From an uncultured Clostridia bacterium (GTDB lineage Bacteria > Bacillota > Clostridia > Christensenellales > UBA1242): 60,853 nucleotides of DNA. Made by a program: the position numbers and the translations under genes. Shown here piece after piece: positions 58,867 to 60,853 of this stretch. Each line of letters starts with the position of its first letter. Within the stretch, counting starts at the first letter, position 1. The notes below the pieces were generated by a model. It saw only the letters and a program-made list of their open reading frames with translations, searched no databases and was not told the DNA's origin. The stretch covers positions 1 to 60,853 of the forward strand of contig CANRQB010000004.1 in NCBI GenBank assembly GCA_947632645.1, written 5' to 3'.

Positions 58867-60771
58867 ATGCGAAAATTTAAAACTTTTTATAATCTCTACT
58901 CGTTAGAGCGGCGATTTATTGCAAGCATACTAATAATTATAACAATTTTTGTTGCGCTTATCTCGCGCATATTCTATTTGCAGATTATAGATGGGCGGCA
59001 TCTTCAAGCGCTGGCGGCAGAGGAGTGGCTTCGCGATTTGCCACTATCCAGCAAGCGGGGCGAAATTTTGGATGCAAACGGGGTTAGTTTGGCAACCACT
59101 ATCACCACATATGATGTGTATGTTCGTGCGCGAAATGTTAAAAACCCAGTTGAACTAGCCAAAACTCTTTCGGACAAGCTGGGGATGGATTATAACAAAG
59201 TTTACAGCAAAGTTACCAACAAAAGTTTAAGCGAAATTCTTATAAAAATGCAGGTGGACGAAAAGTTGGCTCTAACTTTAACTGAATACGATGGGGTGTA
59301 TTTAAGCCAAAATGTGGCGCGGGTGTATCCATACTCTGATCTTTTAACACAGGTGCTGGGTTATTGCACAATAGATAACATCGGGCAGGCGGGGTTGGAA
59401 CTTTACTACGACAAATATTTAAAGGGAATAGACGGCAAAAGCCTAACCCAAACCAACGCTCAGGGCAAACAGATAGACAATTCGTTAAGCTATTATCTGC
59501 CAAGCGTGGCGGGCGCGGATTTATACACCACTATCGATGTGCAAATGCAGTCAATTTTGGAAAGCGAACTTAAAGTTGCGTACGAGGAAAACAAAGCACT
59601 ATCGGTAAGCGGAATTATTTTGGATGCGCAAACGGGCGGAATTAAGGCGATGGCAACGCTTCCTAGTTTTGATTTAAACGCAGTGCCGCGCGATGATATA
59701 ACTAAACTACAAAATCAAACCAAAAATGTGTCGGTTGTAGATGTGTACGAGCCGGGCAGCACGTTTAAACTTATAACCCTTGCCGCTGCGCTTAACGAGG
59801 GGTTAGTGGATTTAAACGACCACTTTTATTGCGGCGGGCGAACAGTGGTGGAAGGGCAAACAATAAAGTGTTGGCGAACCATTGGGCATGGCAGCCAAAC
59901 GCTTGCCGAGGCATTTAAAAATAGTTGCAACTGCGCATTTGTTAATTTGGCGCTTAGGTTAGGGATAGATAAATTTTATAAATATCTTAACTATTTTGGG
60001 CTTGGCGAAAAAACGGGGGTGGATATCTATAGCGAAAGTAGTGGAATAGTTATGCCAAAAGAGCAGGTTAAAATTGTAGATTTGGCGCGTATCGGTTTTG
60101 GGCATGCGGTGGCAGTTACTCAACTGCAGCTAGCAACTGTTTATGGCAAGGTTACAACTGGGCAGAATTTTACCCCGCATCTGCTTAGTAAAATTACAGC
60201 GGACGGCAAAACGCTATATTCAACTAGCGATGCAAAATCCGAGATAAATTTAAAGCCAGAAACTATAAAAATTGTTAATGAACTTTTATTTAACAATATT
60301 AATAGCGAAGGAAATATGAGTTTTATTGCAGGCTATTCGGTGGGCGGCAAAACGGGGACTGCACAAAAATATGGTGCGGACGGTAGCATTGCAACTGGCA
60401 AATATATTTCTAGCTTTATTGGCACTTATCCGGCGGATAATCCAAAATATGTTGTGCTAATTTGCGTTAACGAGCCAAGTGCGGGCGCATATTATGGTGG
60501 AGTGGTGGCAAAGCCAGTTGGGCAGCGCATTTTAAATAGAATTTTTGAAACCAAGGCAATTTTGCCAAACGACATAACTCAACTTAATTTAAAACCAACT
60601 ATAGCTATGCCTTATTTGGTCGGTAAAAATATAAATGAAGCGGCCGAGATTTTAAAACAACTGGGCTTAGAATTTATTTGCGATAACGATGGGCAAACGG
60701 TTATAGAGCAATTGCCCCCTGAGGGTACAATGCTTTATGTTGGTGAGGTTATTCAGCTAATAACGGCATAG
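58867..60771 (+). CDS. Class B penicillin-binding protein (FtsI/SpoVD-like) with one PASTA domain
   Basis: A transpeptidase for septal or spore wall. The 634 residues have a short cytosolic N-terminus, one anchor helix (FIASILIIITIFVALISRIFYLQ), a dimerisation domain (SSKRGEILDANG) and the transpeptidase with SxxK EPGSTFKL, SxN KNSCNCAF and KTG GGKTGTAQ. A C-terminal PASTA domain (MPYLVGKNINEAAEILKQLG) suggests SpoVD or a clostridial FtsI. The position after rsmH and the FtsL-like gene supports the division role. TATAAT (58857-58862) ends 4 nt before the ATG. Confidence 0.92.
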   Translation: MRKFKTFYNLYSLERRFIASILIIITIFVALISRIFYLQIIDGRHLQALAAEEWLRDLPLSSKRGEILDANGVSLATTITTYDVYVRARNVKNPVELAKTLSDKLGMDYNKVYSKVTNKSLSEILIKMQVDEKLALTLTEYDGVYLSQNVARVYPYSDLLTQVLGYCTIDNIGQAGLELYYDKYLKGIDGKSLTQTNAQGKQIDNSLSYYLPSVAGADLYTTIDVQMQSILESELKVAYEENKALSVSGIILDAQTGGIKAMATLPSFDLNAVPRDDITKLQNQTKNVSVVDVYEPGSTFKLITLAAALNEGLVDLNDHFYCGGRTVVEGQTIKCWRTIGHGSQTLAEAFKNSCNCAFVNLALRLGIDKFYKYLNYFGLGEKTGVDIYSESSGIVMPKEQVKIVDLARIGFGHAVAVTQLQLATVYGKVTTGQNFTPHLLSKITADGKTLYSTSDAKSEINLKPETIKIVNELLFNNINSEGNMSFIAGYSVGGKTGTAQKYGADGSIATGKYISSFIGTYPADNPKYVVLICVNEPSAGAYYGGVVAKPVGQRILNRIFETKAILPNDITQLNLKPTIAMPYLVGKNINEAAEILKQLGLEFICDNDGQTVIEQLPPEGTMLYVGEVIQLITA

Positions 60772-60775
60772 GGGT

Positions 60776-60853
60776 GGGGGCTAACTGCAAACGCAGTTTG
60801 CTAGCGCGTGGCGTTGCCACGCGTTAAAAGGGCATTCGCCCGCAAAGTTAGGA
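60776..60853 (-). repeat. GC-rich cloverleaf element, copy G (runs to the window edge, imperfect)
   Basis: GGGGGCTAAC begins at 60776. The arms are GCAAAC/GTTTGC (60787-60801), CGCGTGGC/GCCACGCG (60805-60823) and a short GGGC/GCCC (60830-60841). The closing repeat starts as GTTAG (60847-60851) but the last two bases, GA, break the expected GCCCCC. Either the outer stem is decayed or this copy is a variant. It directly follows the pbp stop. Confidence 0.75.

Overview
The window is AT-rich chromosomal DNA of a spore-forming, low-GC Gram-positive bacterium (Bacillota, Clostridia-like, probably an uncultured lineage). The evidence is a ctsR-mcsA-mcsB-clpC stress operon, a continuous pro-sigma-K gene, yqfC/yqfD and ylmC sporulation genes, Gram-positive LexA (DinR-type) boxes upstream of dinB, and a dnaG-rpoD-cdsZ operon. 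I saw no rRNA, tRNA, CRISPR array, transposase or prophage. Most of it is housekeeping DNA with small lineage-specific genes between the conserved blocks.

Layout. 1-6 kb: the 3' end of uvrC, a repeat protein, then the CtsR-controlled clp operon, whose McsB has lost its kinase motifs. 6-10.6 kb: a small hydrolase, a degenerate ABC ATPase, an 0.8 kb gene-free array of two short palindromes, a subtilisin-like protease and small partners. 10.6-16 kb: yhbY, obg, nth, a DUF3343 gene divergent from a cysteine desulfurase, and sigK. 16-25 kb: a lipoprotein, lepA, tsaE, a tsaB-rimI fusion, and a wall-precursor block (membrane MurF-like ligase, hydrolase, Ddl). 25-30 kb: a type IIA topoisomerase pair (ParE/ParC-like) and ylmC. 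30-36 kb: nrdR, a PAP2 phosphatase, a two-gene metallopeptidase module between near-identical repeats, and an ABC-F protein. 36-41 kb: yqfC, yqfD, a ybeY-era fusion and recO. 41-50 kb: pyruvate phosphate dikinase with a histone-like tail, an aldose epimerase, dnaG, a sigma region-2-only protein, rpoD and cdsZ. 49-56 kb: a YkvI transporter, a lytic transglycosylase, SOS-controlled dinB, engB and a double-HTH regulator. 56-60.8 kb: a phosphoesterase, an acetyltransferase, rsmH, an FtsL-like protein and a division/spore PBP.

The most unusual structure is a family of seven GC-rich intergenic elements of about 80-90 bp, at 6.1, 12.4, 32.2, 34.3, 41.0, 55.9 and 60.8 kb. Each has a terminal inverted repeat (GGGGGCT...AGCCCCC) enclosing three hairpins in a row, so single strands would fold into a cloverleaf or four-way junction. 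Arm sequences differ between copies but pairing is kept, which suggests selection on shape or a structure-based mobile element.

Other themes are: many sigma-A promoters whose -10 box ends 5-7 nt before the start codon, implying frequent leaderless mRNAs; degenerate copies of ATP-using enzymes beside intact partners (McsB, an ABC ATPase, one site of an ABC-F protein); gene fusions (YbeY-Era, TsaB-RimI); and a sigma-factor fragment cotranscribed with the housekeeping sigma gene. All functional statements rest on reading motifs by eye; no database search was run.
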